Source: Pseudomonadaceae bacterium (GTDB lineage: Bacteria > Pseudomonadota > Gammaproteobacteria > Pseudomonadales > Pseudomonadaceae). Taken from it: a stretch of DNA of 64,000 bases. The notes under the pieces were generated by a model. It worked only from the letters and a program-made list of their open reading frames with translations, was not told the origin of the DNA and searched no databases. The stretch spans positions 248,001 through 312,000 of the forward strand of contig CAAFUS010000018.1 in NCBI GenBank assembly GCA_900766265.1, in the 5' to 3' direction. The position numbers and the translations under genes are program-made. Positions 9,851-18,794 of the stretch are shown here, in pieces. Position 1 is the first letter of the stretch. Every line of letters starts with the position of its first letter.

Positions 9851-10888
9851 TCATTCGGTGGACAACAGGTCCATGGTATGGCGATCCATCATTTCCAGCG
9901 CACGGCCACCGCCACGAGCGACGCAGGTCAGCGGATCTTCCGCGACGATCACCGGCAGGCCGGTTTCCTGGGCCAGCAGCTTGTCCAGATCACGCAGCAG
10001 CGCGCCGCCGCCAGTGAGCACCAGGCCACGCTCGGCGATGTCGGCGGCGAGTTCCGGCGGCGATTGCTCCAGAGCGCTCTTGACGGCCTGAACGATGGTC
10101 GCCAGCGACTCCTGCAGCGCCTCGAGCACTTCGCTGGAATTGAGCGTGAAGCTGCGCGGCACGCCTTCGGCCAGGTTGCGGCCGCGAACGTCCACTTCGC
10201 GCAGTTCGCTACCGGCGAACGCCGAGCCGATTTCCTGCTTGATTCGCTCGGCGGTGGATTCGCCGATCAGGCTGCCGTAGTTACGACGCACGTAAGTCAC
10301 GATCGATTCGTCGAAACGGTCACCACCGACGCGTACGGATTCGGCGTAGACCACGCCATTGAGGGAGATCAGGGCGATCTCAGTGGTGCCGCCGCCGATG
10401 TCGACGACCATCGAGCCACGCGCCTCTTCGACCGGCAAGCCGGCGCCGATGGCAGCGGCCATCGGCTCTTCGATCAGGAACACTTCACGTGCACCGGCAC
10501 CCAGGGCCGACTCTCGGATCGCCCGGCGCTCGACCTGGGTCGACTTGCAGGGCACGCAGATCAGCACGCGAGGGCTGGGCTGCAGGAAGCTGTTCTCGTG
10601 AACCTTGTTGATGAAATACTGCAGCATCTTTTCGCAGACGCTGAAGTCAGCGATGACGCCATCTTTCATCGGGCGGATTGCATTGATGTTGCCAGGAGTA
10701 CGGCCCAGCATGCGCTTGGCTTCGGTGCCGACGGCGACGACGCTTTTCTGGTTGCCGTGGCTACGGATGGCGACCACGGACGGCTCGTTGAGGACGATGC
10801 CGCGGTCGCGCACATAAATAAGGGTATTGGCAGTGCCCAGGTCGATCGACAGATCGCTGGAAAACATGCCACGCAGTTTCTTGAACAT
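9851..10888 (-). CDS. mreB: Rod shape-determining protein MreB
   Basis: Bacterial actin homologue, 345 residues, which forms membrane-bound filaments that direct lateral wall synthesis. The phosphate-1 motif IDLGTANTLIYV (residues ~14-25), VDIGGGTTEIA in the centre and LTGGGALLRDLD near the C-terminus mark the ATPase fold. ATG at 10888 gives MFKKLRGMFSSDLSIDLG, the family's usual amphipathic N-terminus; a longer frame reaching 10933 is not supported. First gene of mreBCD, divergent from gatC across a 311-base spacer that must hold both promoters. Confidence 0.97.
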   Translation of the reverse strand: MFKKLRGMFSSDLSIDLGTANTLIYVRDRGIVLNEPSVVAIRSHGNQKSVVAVGTEAKRMLGRTPGNINAIRPMKDGVIADFSVCEKMLQYFINKVHENSFLQPSPRVLICVPCKSTQVERRAIRESALGAGAREVFLIEEPMAAAIGAGLPVEEARGSMVVDIGGGTTEIALISLNGVVYAESVRVGGDRFDESIVTYVRRNYGSLIGESTAERIKQEIGSAFAGSELREVDVRGRNLAEGVPRSFTLNSSEVLEALQESLATIVQAVKSALEQSPPELAADIAERGLVLTGGGALLRDLDKLLAQETGLPVIVAEDPLTCVARGGGRALEMMDRHTMDLLSTE

Positions 10889-11199
10889 TGGGAAAGGGCC
10901 CTGAGGCGAACGCGTGGGGAAAAAGTGCGGCAAACTCTAACAACGGTGCGCCCTTTGGGCAAGGCACGAGTCTGGCCTACCGATCAAGGACGTGAGCGGC
11001 TTCCGCCTATTTCGGCGCCAGGTGCAACCGCCCCTCCCACCGCCTTCTCCGAGACTCCGACCCAAGGGCCCCGGCTACCGGGAAACCGGCCTGGCATGCT
11101 AGATTTCGCCCTTTGGGCGACAAACCGCTGACTGCGGTATAGCGCCTTGCCTGCCCGCAGGTGCACAAGCACGCCCCTTCCTTCCGCTGGAGACTCCCG
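10889..11199. promoter_or_regulatory. Divergent mreB / gatC intergenic region
   Basis: A 311-base non-coding spacer with no recognised gene, presumed to carry the mreB promoter (leftward) and the gatC promoter (rightward). It contains the same 12-base hairpin-forming string CGCCCTTTGGGC twice, at 10950-10961 and 11107-11118. I could not assign a clear -35/-10 pair by eye, and mreB has no strong ribosome-binding site directly before its ATG. Confidence 0.55.
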
Positions 11200-11487
11200 A
11201 TGGCGCTAGAACGCTCCGAGGTGGAAAAGATCGCTCACCTGGCCCGCCTGGGCCTGAATGACGCCGACCTTCCCCGCACCACCGAGACCCTCAACAACAT
11301 CCTCGGCCTGATCGACCGCATGCAGGCAGTCGACACCGAGGGCGTCGAGCCGCTGGCCCACCCGCTGGAAACCAGCCAGCGCCTGCGCACCGACGTAGTC
11401 ACCGAAGTCAACCAGCGCGACGCCTATCAGGCCATCGCACCGGCCGTCGAGGATGGGCTCTATCTGGTCCCGCGGGTAATCGAGTAA
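11200..11487 (+). CDS. gatC: Asp-tRNA(Asn)/Glu-tRNA(Gln) amidotransferase subunit C
   Basis: Small 95-residue stabilising subunit of GatCAB, which converts misacylated Glu-tRNA(Gln) or Asp-tRNA(Asn) to the correct amide form. MALERSEVEKIAHLARLGL and the HPLE segment are typical GatC. ATG at 11200 matches the family N-terminus; the frame is open further upstream but without conservation. Its TAA overlaps an ATG at 11487, and gatA follows directly. Confidence 0.95.
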   Translation: MALERSEVEKIAHLARLGLNDADLPRTTETLNNILGLIDRMQAVDTEGVEPLAHPLETSQRLRTDVVTEVNQRDAYQAIAPAVEDGLYLVPRVIE

Positions 11488-11501
11488 TGAAGGACGCCGA
11501 C

Positions 11502-12953
11502 ATGCATCAACTAACCCTGACCGGCATCGGCCGCGCCCTGGCCGCCAAGGACTTTTCCGCCGAAGAGCTGACCCGCACGCTGCTGGCGCGCATCGAGCAG
11601 CTCGACCCGCAACTCAACGCCTTCATCACCGTTACCGCCGACCGGGCGCTCGAGCAGGCACGCACCGCCGATGCCCGCCGCGCCGCCGGTGAAAACGGCC
11701 CGCTGCTCGGCGCACCGATCGCCCACAAGGACCTGTTCTGTACCCAGGGTATCCGCACTAGCTGCGGCTCGAAGATCCTCGATGCGTTCAAGGCACCCTA
11801 CGATGCCACCGTGGTGCAGCGCCTCGCCGAAGCCGGCGCGGTGAGCCTCGGCAAGCTGAACATGGACGAATTCGCCATGGGCTCGGCCAACGAGTCGAGC
11901 TACTACGGCCCGGTGAAGAACCCCTGGGACCTGACTCGAGTGCCAGGCGGCTCGTCCGGCGGCTCGGCGGCCGCGGTCGCTGCACGTCTGCTACCCGCCG
12001 CCACCGGCACCGACACAGGCGGCTCGATCCGCCAGCCGGCGGCGCTGACCAACCTCACCGGTCTCAAGCCCACCTACGGCCGCGTCTCGCGCTGGGGCAT
12101 GATCGCCTACGCCTCCAGCCTTGACCAGGGCGGCCCCATGGCCCGCACCGCCGAAGACTGCGCACTGCTGCTGGGCGCCATGGCCGGCTTCGACCCGAAG
12201 GACTCGACCAGCGTCGACCAGCCGCTGGACGATTATCTCGCCGCACTGGAGAACCCCCTCTCGGGCCTGCGCATCGGCCTGCCGAAGGAATACTTCGGCG
12301 CCGGTCTGGAGGCGAAGATCGCGGACGCCGTGATGGCCGCGGTCGAGGAGCTGAAGAAGCTCGGCGCAACGGTCAAGGAGATCAGCCTGCCGAACATGCA
12401 GCACGCGATCCCTTCCTATTATGTGATCGCACCGGCCGAGGCCTCCTCCAACCTCTCACGCTTCGACGGTGTACGCTTCGGTTACCGCTGCGAGGACCCG
12501 GTTGACCTCACCGACCTCTACAAGCGATCGCGTGCCGAAGGCTTCGGTGATGAGGTCAAGCGGCGCATCATGGTCGGCACCTACGCGCTGTCGGCTGGCT
12601 ATTACGACGCCTACTACCTGAAGGCGCAGAAGATCCGCCGGCTGATCAAGAACGACTTCGTCAGCGCCTTCGAGCAGGTCGACGTGATCCTCGGTCCGAC
12701 CACGCCGAACCTGGCCTGGAAGCTGGGCGAGAAGAACGCCGATCCGGTCTCGGCCTACCTTGAGGACATCTACACCATCACCGCCAACCTCGCCGGCATT
12801 CCGGGCCTGTCCATGCCGGCCGGTTTCGTCGACGGCCTGCCGGTGGGTGTCCAGCTGCTGGCTCCCTATTTCCAGGAAAGCCGCTTGCTGAACGTCGCTC
12901 ATCAGTACCAGCAGGTCACTGAATGGCACACACAAGCACCGAGCGGATTCTGA
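11502..12953 (+). CDS. gatA: Amidotransferase subunit A (glutamine amidase)
   Basis: Catalytic amidase subunit of GatCAB, 483 residues, which releases ammonia from glutamine for GatB. It has the amidase signature: Lys in PIAHKDLF, the GGSSGGSAAAVAA serine-rich loop and the TDTGGSIRQPA nucleophile region, forming the Ser-cisSer-Lys triad. I chose ATG at 11502 because AAGGA is spaced 7 bases upstream; an ATG at 11487 overlapping the gatC stop would add five residues. Co-transcribed with gatC and gatB. Confidence 0.96.
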   Translation: MHQLTLTGIGRALAAKDFSAEELTRTLLARIEQLDPQLNAFITVTADRALEQARTADARRAAGENGPLLGAPIAHKDLFCTQGIRTSCGSKILDAFKAPYDATVVQRLAEAGAVSLGKLNMDEFAMGSANESSYYGPVKNPWDLTRVPGGSSGGSAAAVAARLLPAATGTDTGGSIRQPAALTNLTGLKPTYGRVSRWGMIAYASSLDQGGPMARTAEDCALLLGAMAGFDPKDSTSVDQPLDDYLAALENPLSGLRIGLPKEYFGAGLEAKIADAVMAAVEELKKLGATVKEISLPNMQHAIPSYYVIAPAEASSNLSRFDGVRFGYRCEDPVDLTDLYKRSRAEGFGDEVKRRIMVGTYALSAGYYDAYYLKAQKIRRLIKNDFVSAFEQVDVILGPTTPNLAWKLGEKNADPVSAYLEDIYTITANLAGIPGLSMPAGFVDGLPVGVQLLAPYFQESRLLNVAHQYQQVTEWHTQAPSGF

Positions 12954-12964
12954 GGACGACACAC

Positions 12965-14413
12965 ATGCAATGGGAAACCGTGATCGGGCTGGAAATCCAC
13001 GCACAGCTCGCCACCCAATCGAAGATCTTTTCCGGCAGCGCCACTGCCTTCGGCGCGGAGCCCAACACCCAGGCCAGCCTGGTAGACCTCGGCATGCCCG
13101 GCACCCTTCCGGTGCTCAACGCCGAAGCCGTGCGCATGGCCTGCAAGTTCGGCCTGGCGATCGACGCCGAAATCGCCGAGAAGAACGTCTTCGCCCGCAA
13201 GAATTACTTCTACCCGGACCTGCCCAAGGGCTACCAGACCAGCCAGATGGATCACCCCATCGTCGGCAAGGGCCATCTGGATATCACCCTGGAAGACGGC
13301 ACCACGCGCCGTATCGGCATCACCCGCGCGCATCTGGAAGAAGACGCCGGCAAGAGCCTGCATGAAGACTTCCACGGCATGAGCGGAATCGACCTGAACC
13401 GTGCCGGCACACCGCTGCTGGAAATCGTCTCCGAGCCAGACATCCGCAGTGCCAAGGAAGCAGTAGCCTACGTCAAGGCCATCCACGCGCTGGTGCGCTA
13501 CCTCGGCATCTGCGACGGCAACATGGCCGAAGGCTCGCTGCGCTGCGACTGCAACGTTTCGGTGCGGCCGAAAGGCCAGGCCGAGTTCGGTACCCGCGCG
13601 GAGATCAAGAACGTCAACTCCTTCCGCTTCATCGAGAAGGCGATCAACCACGAGGTGCAGCGCCAGATCGAACTGATCGAAGACGGCGGCACCGTCGTCC
13701 AGGAAACCCGCCTGTACGACCCGAACAAGGACGAGACGCGCTCGATGCGCAGCAAGGAAGAAGCCAACGACTACCGTTACTTCCCCTGTCCAGACCTGCT
13801 ACCCGTGGTGATCGAGCGCAGCTTCCTCGACGAGGTTCGAGCCAGCCTGCCGGAACTGCCGGTGCAGAAGCGCCAACGCTTCGAGAGCCAGTACGGCCTG
13901 TCCGCCTACGACGCCACGGTACTGGCTGCGAGCCGCGAGCTGGCCGACTATTTCGAGGCCGTGCAGAAGGTCTGCGGCGATGCCAAGCTGGCCGCCAACT
14001 GGGTGATGGGCGAGCTGTCCAGCCTGCTCAACAAGGACAACCTCGAAATCGACCAGTCGCCGGTATCGGCCGAACAGCTGGGTGGGATGATCCAGCGCAT
14101 CAAGGACAACACCATCAGCGGCAAGATCGCCAAGATGGTCTTCGAAGCGCTGGCCGCCAGCGAAGGCGCCACCGCGGATGAAATCATCGAGAAAAAAGGT
14201 CTCAAGCAGGTCACCGACACCAAAGCCATCGAGGCGATGCTCGACGAGGTGCTGGCCGTCAACGCCGAGCAGGTCGAACAGTACCGCGCCTCGGACTCCG
14301 CCAAGCGCGGCAAGATGTTCGGCTTCTTCGTCGGCCAGGCGATGAAGGCGTCCAAGGGCAAGGCCAACCCCGGCCAGGTGAACCAATTGCTGAAAAAGAA
14401 ACTCGACGGCTGA
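12965..14413 (+). CDS. gatB: Amidotransferase subunit B
   Basis: tRNA-binding kinase/amidotransferase subunit, 482 residues. It opens with MQWETVIGLEIHAQL, has the cradle-domain motifs DLPKGYQTSQ and SEPDIRSAKEA, and ends with the helical YqeY-like tail (roughly 330-482, ending NQLLKKKLDG). ATG at 12965 is preceded by GAGGA. Eleven bases separate it from gatA. A strong terminator follows at 14432. Confidence 0.97.
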   Translation: MQWETVIGLEIHAQLATQSKIFSGSATAFGAEPNTQASLVDLGMPGTLPVLNAEAVRMACKFGLAIDAEIAEKNVFARKNYFYPDLPKGYQTSQMDHPIVGKGHLDITLEDGTTRRIGITRAHLEEDAGKSLHEDFHGMSGIDLNRAGTPLLEIVSEPDIRSAKEAVAYVKAIHALVRYLGICDGNMAEGSLRCDCNVSVRPKGQAEFGTRAEIKNVNSFRFIEKAINHEVQRQIELIEDGGTVVQETRLYDPNKDETRSMRSKEEANDYRYFPCPDLLPVVIERSFLDEVRASLPELPVQKRQRFESQYGLSAYDATVLAASRELADYFEAVQKVCGDAKLAANWVMGELSSLLNKDNLEIDQSPVSAEQLGGMIQRIKDNTISGKIAKMVFEALAASEGATADEIIEKKGLKQVTDTKAIEAMLDEVLAVNAEQVEQYRASDSAKRGKMFGFFVGQAMKASKGKANPGQVNQLLKKKLDG

Positions 14414-14431
14414 TTGAGCCCCAAAGGATCG

Positions 14432-14457
14432 ACGCCGGGTACGCCCGGCGTTTTCTT
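14432..14457 (+). terminator. Rho-independent terminator after gatCAB
   Basis: A perfect 8-base stem, ACGCCGGG paired with CCCGGCGT around a TACG tetraloop, followed by TTTCTT. It lies 18 bases after the gatB stop and before the next gene's ribosome-binding site. Confidence 0.85.
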
Positions 14458-14474
14458 GTCAGGAAGGAAAACCC

Positions 14475-14888
14475 ATGCTGCGTGCGATCACCCTTGCGAC
14501 ACTGGCTACCCTACTGTTGGCTGGCTGTACCACCCGCGAGCCAGTCGAGCGTCCGCCCGCGAGCGCGCCGACGCCGGCGCCCGCGAAAGCCACCTACAGC
14601 GCCGAAGGGCTCGCCTCCTTCTACGGCAAGCGGCACCACGGCAAGCGCACCGCCAACGGCGAGACCTTCGACCAGCACGCCATGACTGCGGCCCATCGCA
14701 CGCTGCCGTTCGGCACCTGGGTGCGGGTCACCCATCTCGCCAGCGGGCGCAGCGTCGAGGTTCGGATCAACGACCGGGGCCCCTATGGGCGCGGGCGGAT
14801 CATCGACCTCTCGCACAAGGCCGCCACGGAGCTGGGAATCGTCAGGCAAGGCGTTTCGCGGGTGCGCATCGAGCAGCTGGACCGCTGA
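14475..14888 (+). CDS. RlpA-like double-psi beta-barrel lipoprotein
   Basis: A 137-residue predicted lipoprotein: signal peptide with lipobox LLLAGC (Cys about residue 18), a Pro/Ala-rich linker, then a double-psi beta-barrel (DPBB) domain with LASFYGKRHHGKRTANGE and the INDRGPYGRGRIIDLS motif of RlpA-type septal lytic transglycosylases. RlpA cleaves naked glycan strands at the division site. This copy has no C-terminal SPOR domain and is much shorter than RlpA proper, so it is a family member rather than RlpA itself. Start ATG 14475 follows AGGAAGG. The same gene follows gatB in P. aeruginosa (PA4485, from memory). Confidence 0.88.
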   Translation: MLRAITLATLATLLLAGCTTREPVERPPASAPTPAPAKATYSAEGLASFYGKRHHGKRTANGETFDQHAMTAAHRTLPFGTWVRVTHLASGRSVEVRINDRGPYGRGRIIDLSHKAATELGIVRQGVSRVRIEQLDR

Positions 14889-14961
14889 CGGGCACCCTGA
14901 CCCTGACCGACGGTCTGATGGCGAACGGCGTGGCGTCACCTTTGTTTTCGTGGAGTTGAAC

Positions 14962-16071
14962 ATGACCCTCTTGATCTTCGTCTATCTGATCGCCGGCCTG
15001 GTGCTGCTGGTGATTGGAGCCGAAGTCCTGGTACGCGGGGCGTCGCGCCTGGCGGCCATTTTCGGCATCTCCCCGCTGATCATCGGCCTGACGGTGGTGG
15101 CCTTCGGCACCAGCGCGCCGGAAACCGCCGTCAGCGTGCAGGCCTCGCTGGGCGGCAGCGGCGACCTTGCGGTAGGCAACGTGATCGGCAGCAACATCGC
15201 CAACGTGTTGCTGATCCTCGGGCTGTCGGCGCTGGTCGCGCCGCTGATCGTCTCCCGCCAGCTGATCCGCCTTGACGTCCCGATCATGATCGGCGCCGGC
15301 GCCCTGACCTTCGCCCTGGCCTGGGATGGCGCCTTGGACCGTCTGGACGGCGCGCTGCTGTTCGCCTCGGTGGTTGGCTACTGCCTATTGCTGATCGTGC
15401 TCAGCCGCCGCAGCAAAGCCAAGGCCGACGGGCCTGACGAATTCGACGAGGCGTTCGCGCTGAAGGAAAAACCGGGGCGTTTCGCCTGGCTGATCAACCT
15501 GTTGCTGGTGGTAGTGGGCCTGGTGCTGCTGATAGGCGGCTCCAACCTGTTGGTGGAAGGCGCGGTGTCGCTGGCCCGAGCCCTGGGCCTGTCGGAACTG
15601 ATCATCGGCCTGACGGTGATTGCCGTCGGCACCTCCCTGCCCGAGCTGGCCACCTCGATGCTCGCGGTCTTCAAGGGCGAGCGCGACATCGCCGTGGGCA
15701 ACATCGTCGGCAGCTCCATCTTCAACCTGCTGCTGGTGCTCGGCGCTGCGGCCCTGGTCGCTCCCAGCGGGCTATCGATCTCGCCCAACGCGCTGGCCTT
15801 CGACTTCCCGGTGATGATGGCAGTGTTCCTCGCCTGCCTGCCGATCTTCTTTTCGGGCTACCAGATCAGCCGCTGGGAAGGTCTGCTGTTCTTCTTCTAT
15901 TACCTGGCCTATACCGCCTATCTGGTGCTGTTCGCCACTGGCAGGCCGGTCATCGCCCTGTTCGTGCACGCGATGACCTGGTACGTGCTGCCACTGACCG
16001 CGCTGACCTTGATGGTCCTGGCGATACGCGCCTGGCGCCGCCAGCGCGGCGAAACCCTTTCCCAACCCTGA
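14962..16071 (+). CDS. Calcium/sodium antiporter, CaCA family (copy 1)
   Basis: A 369-residue membrane antiporter of the Ca2+:cation antiporter superfamily (YrbG-like). Two inverted alpha-repeats are visible, AFGTSAPE with GNVIGSNIANVLL in the first half and AVGTSLPELATS with GNIVGSSIFNLLL in the second; these carry the ion-coordinating acidic and Asn/Ser residues. About ten hydrophobic segments are present, with a charged cytoplasmic loop near residue 155. Start ATG 14962 follows GGAG. Twenty bases after its stop lies a close paralogue, so the pair is a tandem duplication. Confidence 0.9.
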   Translation: MTLLIFVYLIAGLVLLVIGAEVLVRGASRLAAIFGISPLIIGLTVVAFGTSAPETAVSVQASLGGSGDLAVGNVIGSNIANVLLILGLSALVAPLIVSRQLIRLDVPIMIGAGALTFALAWDGALDRLDGALLFASVVGYCLLLIVLSRRSKAKADGPDEFDEAFALKEKPGRFAWLINLLLVVVGLVLLIGGSNLLVEGAVSLARALGLSELIIGLTVIAVGTSLPELATSMLAVFKGERDIAVGNIVGSSIFNLLLVLGAAALVAPSGLSISPNALAFDFPVMMAVFLACLPIFFSGYQISRWEGLLFFFYYLAYTAYLVLFATGRPVIALFVHAMTWYVLPLTALTLMVLAIRAWRRQRGETLSQP

Positions 16072-16091
16072 ACTCCGGAAACCCTTGCATC

Positions 16092-17180
16092 ATGACACCC
16101 ATGACATTCGTCTACCTGATCGCCGGTCTCGTACTGCTGGTAGCCGGCGCGGAAGTGCTGGTACGCGGCGCCGCCAAGCTGGCCGCGCAATTTGGCATCC
16201 CGCCGCTGGTGATCGGCCTGACCGTCGTCGCCTTCGGCACCAGCGCGCCGGAAACGGCAGTCAGCGTCCAGTCGGCGCTCGAAGGCAGCGGCGACCTGGC
16301 GATCGGCAACGTGGTGGGCAGCAACATCGCAAACGTCCTGCTGATCCTCGGCGTTTCGGCGCTCATCGCGCCGCTGGTAGTGTCGCGCCAGCTGATCCGC
16401 CTCGACGTACCGATCATGATCGGCGCGAGCCTGGTCACCTACGCCCTGGCCTGGGACGGCAGGCTGAGCCGACTGGACGGCGCGCTGCTGTTCGCCGGCG
16501 TGGTGGCTTACACGCTGTTTTTGATCATCAAGAGCAAGCGTGAGCAGGCGCCGGACGGCCCGGACGAATTCGCCGAGGAGTTCGGCCTGACCGAAACCCC
16601 CAAGCCTTACGCCTGGGCGATCAACCTTGGCTTGCTGGTGGCCGGCCTGGCTTTGCTGGTGATCGGCTCGAACCTGCTGGTCGAAGGCGCTGTCAGCCTG
16701 GCGCGCGCCCTGGGCCTGTCGGAACTGGTGATCGGCCTGACGGTGATCGCCATCGGCACCTCGCTGCCGGAACTGGCCACCTCGATCCTGGCCGCGCTAA
16801 AGGGCGAGCGGGACATCGCCGTCGGTAACGTCGTGGGCAGCAACATCTTCAACCTGCTCTGCGTCCTCGGCCTGGCCTCGCTGGTCTCGCCCCAGGCGAT
16901 CGCAGTCTCGGCCAGCGCGCTGGCGTTCGACTTCCCTGTCATGATCGCCGTGGCGGTGACCTGCCTGCCGATCTTCTTCTCGGGGCACCTGATCAACCGC
17001 TGGGAAGGCCTGCTGTTCGTGGCCTACTACCTGGCCTATACCGCCTACCTGGTGCTCAACGCCTCCGGTGCGGGCTTCAGTCAGGCCTTCGGCCACGCGA
17101 TGCTCTGGTACGCCCTGCCCCTGACCGCCATCACGCTGCTGGTGATCGGGGTCCGCGCCTGGCAGCAGCAGCGCAGCTAG
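16092..17180 (+). CDS. Calcium/sodium antiporter, CaCA family (copy 2)
   Basis: A 362-residue paralogue of the preceding gene with the same start (FVYLIAGLVLLVAGAEVLVRGA) and the same alpha-repeat motifs, AFGTSAPE/GNVVGSNIANVLL and AIGTSLPE/GNVVGSNIFNLL. The second repeat keeps GSNIF here, whereas copy 1 has GSSIF, one of the few motif differences. Ten-helix membrane topology is expected in the inner membrane. Its stop is 7 bases from the end of the convergent AEC transporter gene. Confidence 0.9.
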   Translation: MTPMTFVYLIAGLVLLVAGAEVLVRGAAKLAAQFGIPPLVIGLTVVAFGTSAPETAVSVQSALEGSGDLAIGNVVGSNIANVLLILGVSALIAPLVVSRQLIRLDVPIMIGASLVTYALAWDGRLSRLDGALLFAGVVAYTLFLIIKSKREQAPDGPDEFAEEFGLTETPKPYAWAINLGLLVAGLALLVIGSNLLVEGAVSLARALGLSELVIGLTVIAIGTSLPELATSILAALKGERDIAVGNVVGSNIFNLLCVLGLASLVSPQAIAVSASALAFDFPVMIAVAVTCLPIFFSGHLINRWEGLLFVAYYLAYTAYLVLNASGAGFSQAFGHAMLWYALPLTAITLLVIGVRAWQQQRS

Positions 17181-17187
17181 CGAGGCG

Positions 17188-18129
17188 TCAGATCCAGCCG
17201 CCCCACTGCAGCACGAAGATCCCGACATTGGTGGTCACCGCGGCCGCCAGCGTCGTCATCACGATGATGCCGGAGGCCAACTGGTGGTTGCCGTTGACCG
17301 CCTTGGCCATGACGAAACTGGCCGCTGCCGTCGGGCTCGCGAAATACAGGAACAGCACGCCCAGATCGGCGCCGCGAAAACCCAGCGCCCAGGCCCCGAG
17401 CGTGGCGAGGCCGGGCAACCAGATCATCTTCATGGCGCTGGCGCTCAGGGCCAGGGTGCCACTGTCGCGCAGCATGCCGAGGGTCAGGGTGCCGCCGATG
17501 CAGATCAGTGCCAGCGGCAGGGTCATCTGGGCGAAGTACTGCCCCGAAGTGAGCACCCAGGCGGGCAGGCCAATCTGCCAGTAGGCGAACGGAATCGCCC
17601 CCACTACGCCGATGATCAGCGGGTTGCTGACGATGCTCTTGAAGATGCTCCAGGCATCCGACTTCACGCTCGGGCTGTACAGCGCCAGGATCACCGCCGC
17701 CAGCGTGTTGTAGACCAGTATCACCACGCCTGCGAGCACACCACCGAGTGACAGCCCGTAGTCGCCGTACATGCTGGTGGCCAGCGCCAGCCCGACGATG
17801 CCGTTGTTCCCGCGAAACGCGCCCTGCACATAAACGCCACGATCGGCCAGGGGACAGCGCCAGATTGCCCAGGCCCAGGCGATCAGAAAACTGGCCAGGG
17901 TCGCCAGGACAAAGTAGCCGATCACCGTCGGCTTGACCGCCTGGCTGAGGTCGGCATGCAGGATGGCGAGGAACAGCATCGTCGGCATGGTGCCCTTGAA
18001 CACCAGGGCCGAGGCCATGTTGACGAAGGCGATATCGATCCAACCCAGGCGCTTGAGCAAGACGCCGAGAAACAACATGGCGAAGACCGGAGCGGTGATC
18101 CCCACGGTCTGTTGAAACAGGGCGTACAT
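17188..18129 (-). CDS. AEC family transporter (auxin efflux carrier type)
   Basis: A 313-residue inner-membrane carrier of the AEC family, with roughly ten hydrophobic helices and the N-terminal MYALFQQTVGITAPVFAMLF. Bacterial AEC members move small organic anions such as malonate or malate; the substrate here cannot be read. The two halves show the internal five-helix pseudo-repeat usual for the fold, including the GNNGIVGLAL segment near residue 108. It is convergent with the antiporter pair and transcribed alone downstream of roxR. Confidence 0.85.
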   Translation of the reverse strand: MYALFQQTVGITAPVFAMLFLGVLLKRLGWIDIAFVNMASALVFKGTMPTMLFLAILHADLSQAVKPTVIGYFVLATLASFLIAWAWAIWRCPLADRGVYVQGAFRGNNGIVGLALATSMYGDYGLSLGGVLAGVVILVYNTLAAVILALYSPSVKSDAWSIFKSIVSNPLIIGVVGAIPFAYWQIGLPAWVLTSGQYFAQMTLPLALICIGGTLTLGMLRDSGTLALSASAMKMIWLPGLATLGAWALGFRGADLGVLFLYFASPTAAASFVMAKAVNGNHQLASGIIVMTTLAAAVTTNVGIFVLQWGGWI

Positions 18130-18207
18130 GCACGAGCCTGCGAGAGAAAGAGATGGCCTTATGTTAGCAAGCCCACCGGCGCATGGCCTTGCGCCGGCTA
18201 GCCAAAA

Positions 18208-18771
18208 TCAGCGACGTACGGGGCGTTTTTGCAGCTTGCGCTGCAGCGTCCTGCGGTGCATCCCCAGGGCGCGCGCGGTGGCGGAGATGTTGCCCTCGTG
18301 CTCGGCCAGCACCCGCTGGATGTGTTCCCATTGCAGGCGATCGACCGACATCGGGTTTTCCGGCACCAGGGTATCGAGGTCGGCGTGCTGCGAAAGCAGC
18401 GCGGCCAGCACGTCGTCCGCATCGGCCGGCTTGCAGAGGTAGTTGCAGGCACCACGCTTGATGGCCTCGACGGCGGTGGCGATGCTCGAATAGCCGGTCA
18501 GGATCAGCACGCGCATTTCCGGATCGAGTTCCAGCAACTTGGGCAGCAACACCAGGCCGGAATCGCCCTCCATCTTCAGGTCGAGCACGGCGTAATCAGG
18601 AATGTCCTGTTTGGCCAGCGCCAGCCCCTCGTCCGCCGAGCCGGCGATGCTCACCTGCAGGCCGCGACGGCTCATGGCCCGCGCCATCACCCGCGTGAAA
18701 GTGGGGTCGTCGTCCACCAGCAGCAGCTTGTGGTGTTCGTCGCCGTCCAGTTGCAGATCCTCGGTGGTCAT
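18208..18771 (-). CDS. roxR: Redox response regulator RoxR (RegA/PrrA/ActR family)
   Basis: A 187-residue response regulator: receiver domain (residues ~14-125) with the LLVDDDPTFTR acidic pocket, phosphoacceptor Asp in YAVLDLKMEGDSG and Lys in YLCKPADADD, then a short linker and a Fis-type helix-turn-helix ending NISATARALGMHRRTLQRKL. RegA-family proteins control respiration genes, in Pseudomonas including the cyanide-insensitive oxidase. Cognate kinase gene roxS is directly upstream (23-base gap), so they form an operon. Confidence 0.93.
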   Translation of the reverse strand: MTTEDLQLDGDEHHKLLLVDDDPTFTRVMARAMSRRGLQVSIAGSADEGLALAKQDIPDYAVLDLKMEGDSGLVLLPKLLELDPEMRVLILTGYSSIATAVEAIKRGACNYLCKPADADDVLAALLSQHADLDTLVPENPMSVDRLQWEHIQRVLAEHEGNISATARALGMHRRTLQRKLQKRPVRR

Positions 18772-18794
18772 CTCGCTAATCCTCGCTGGGCCAT

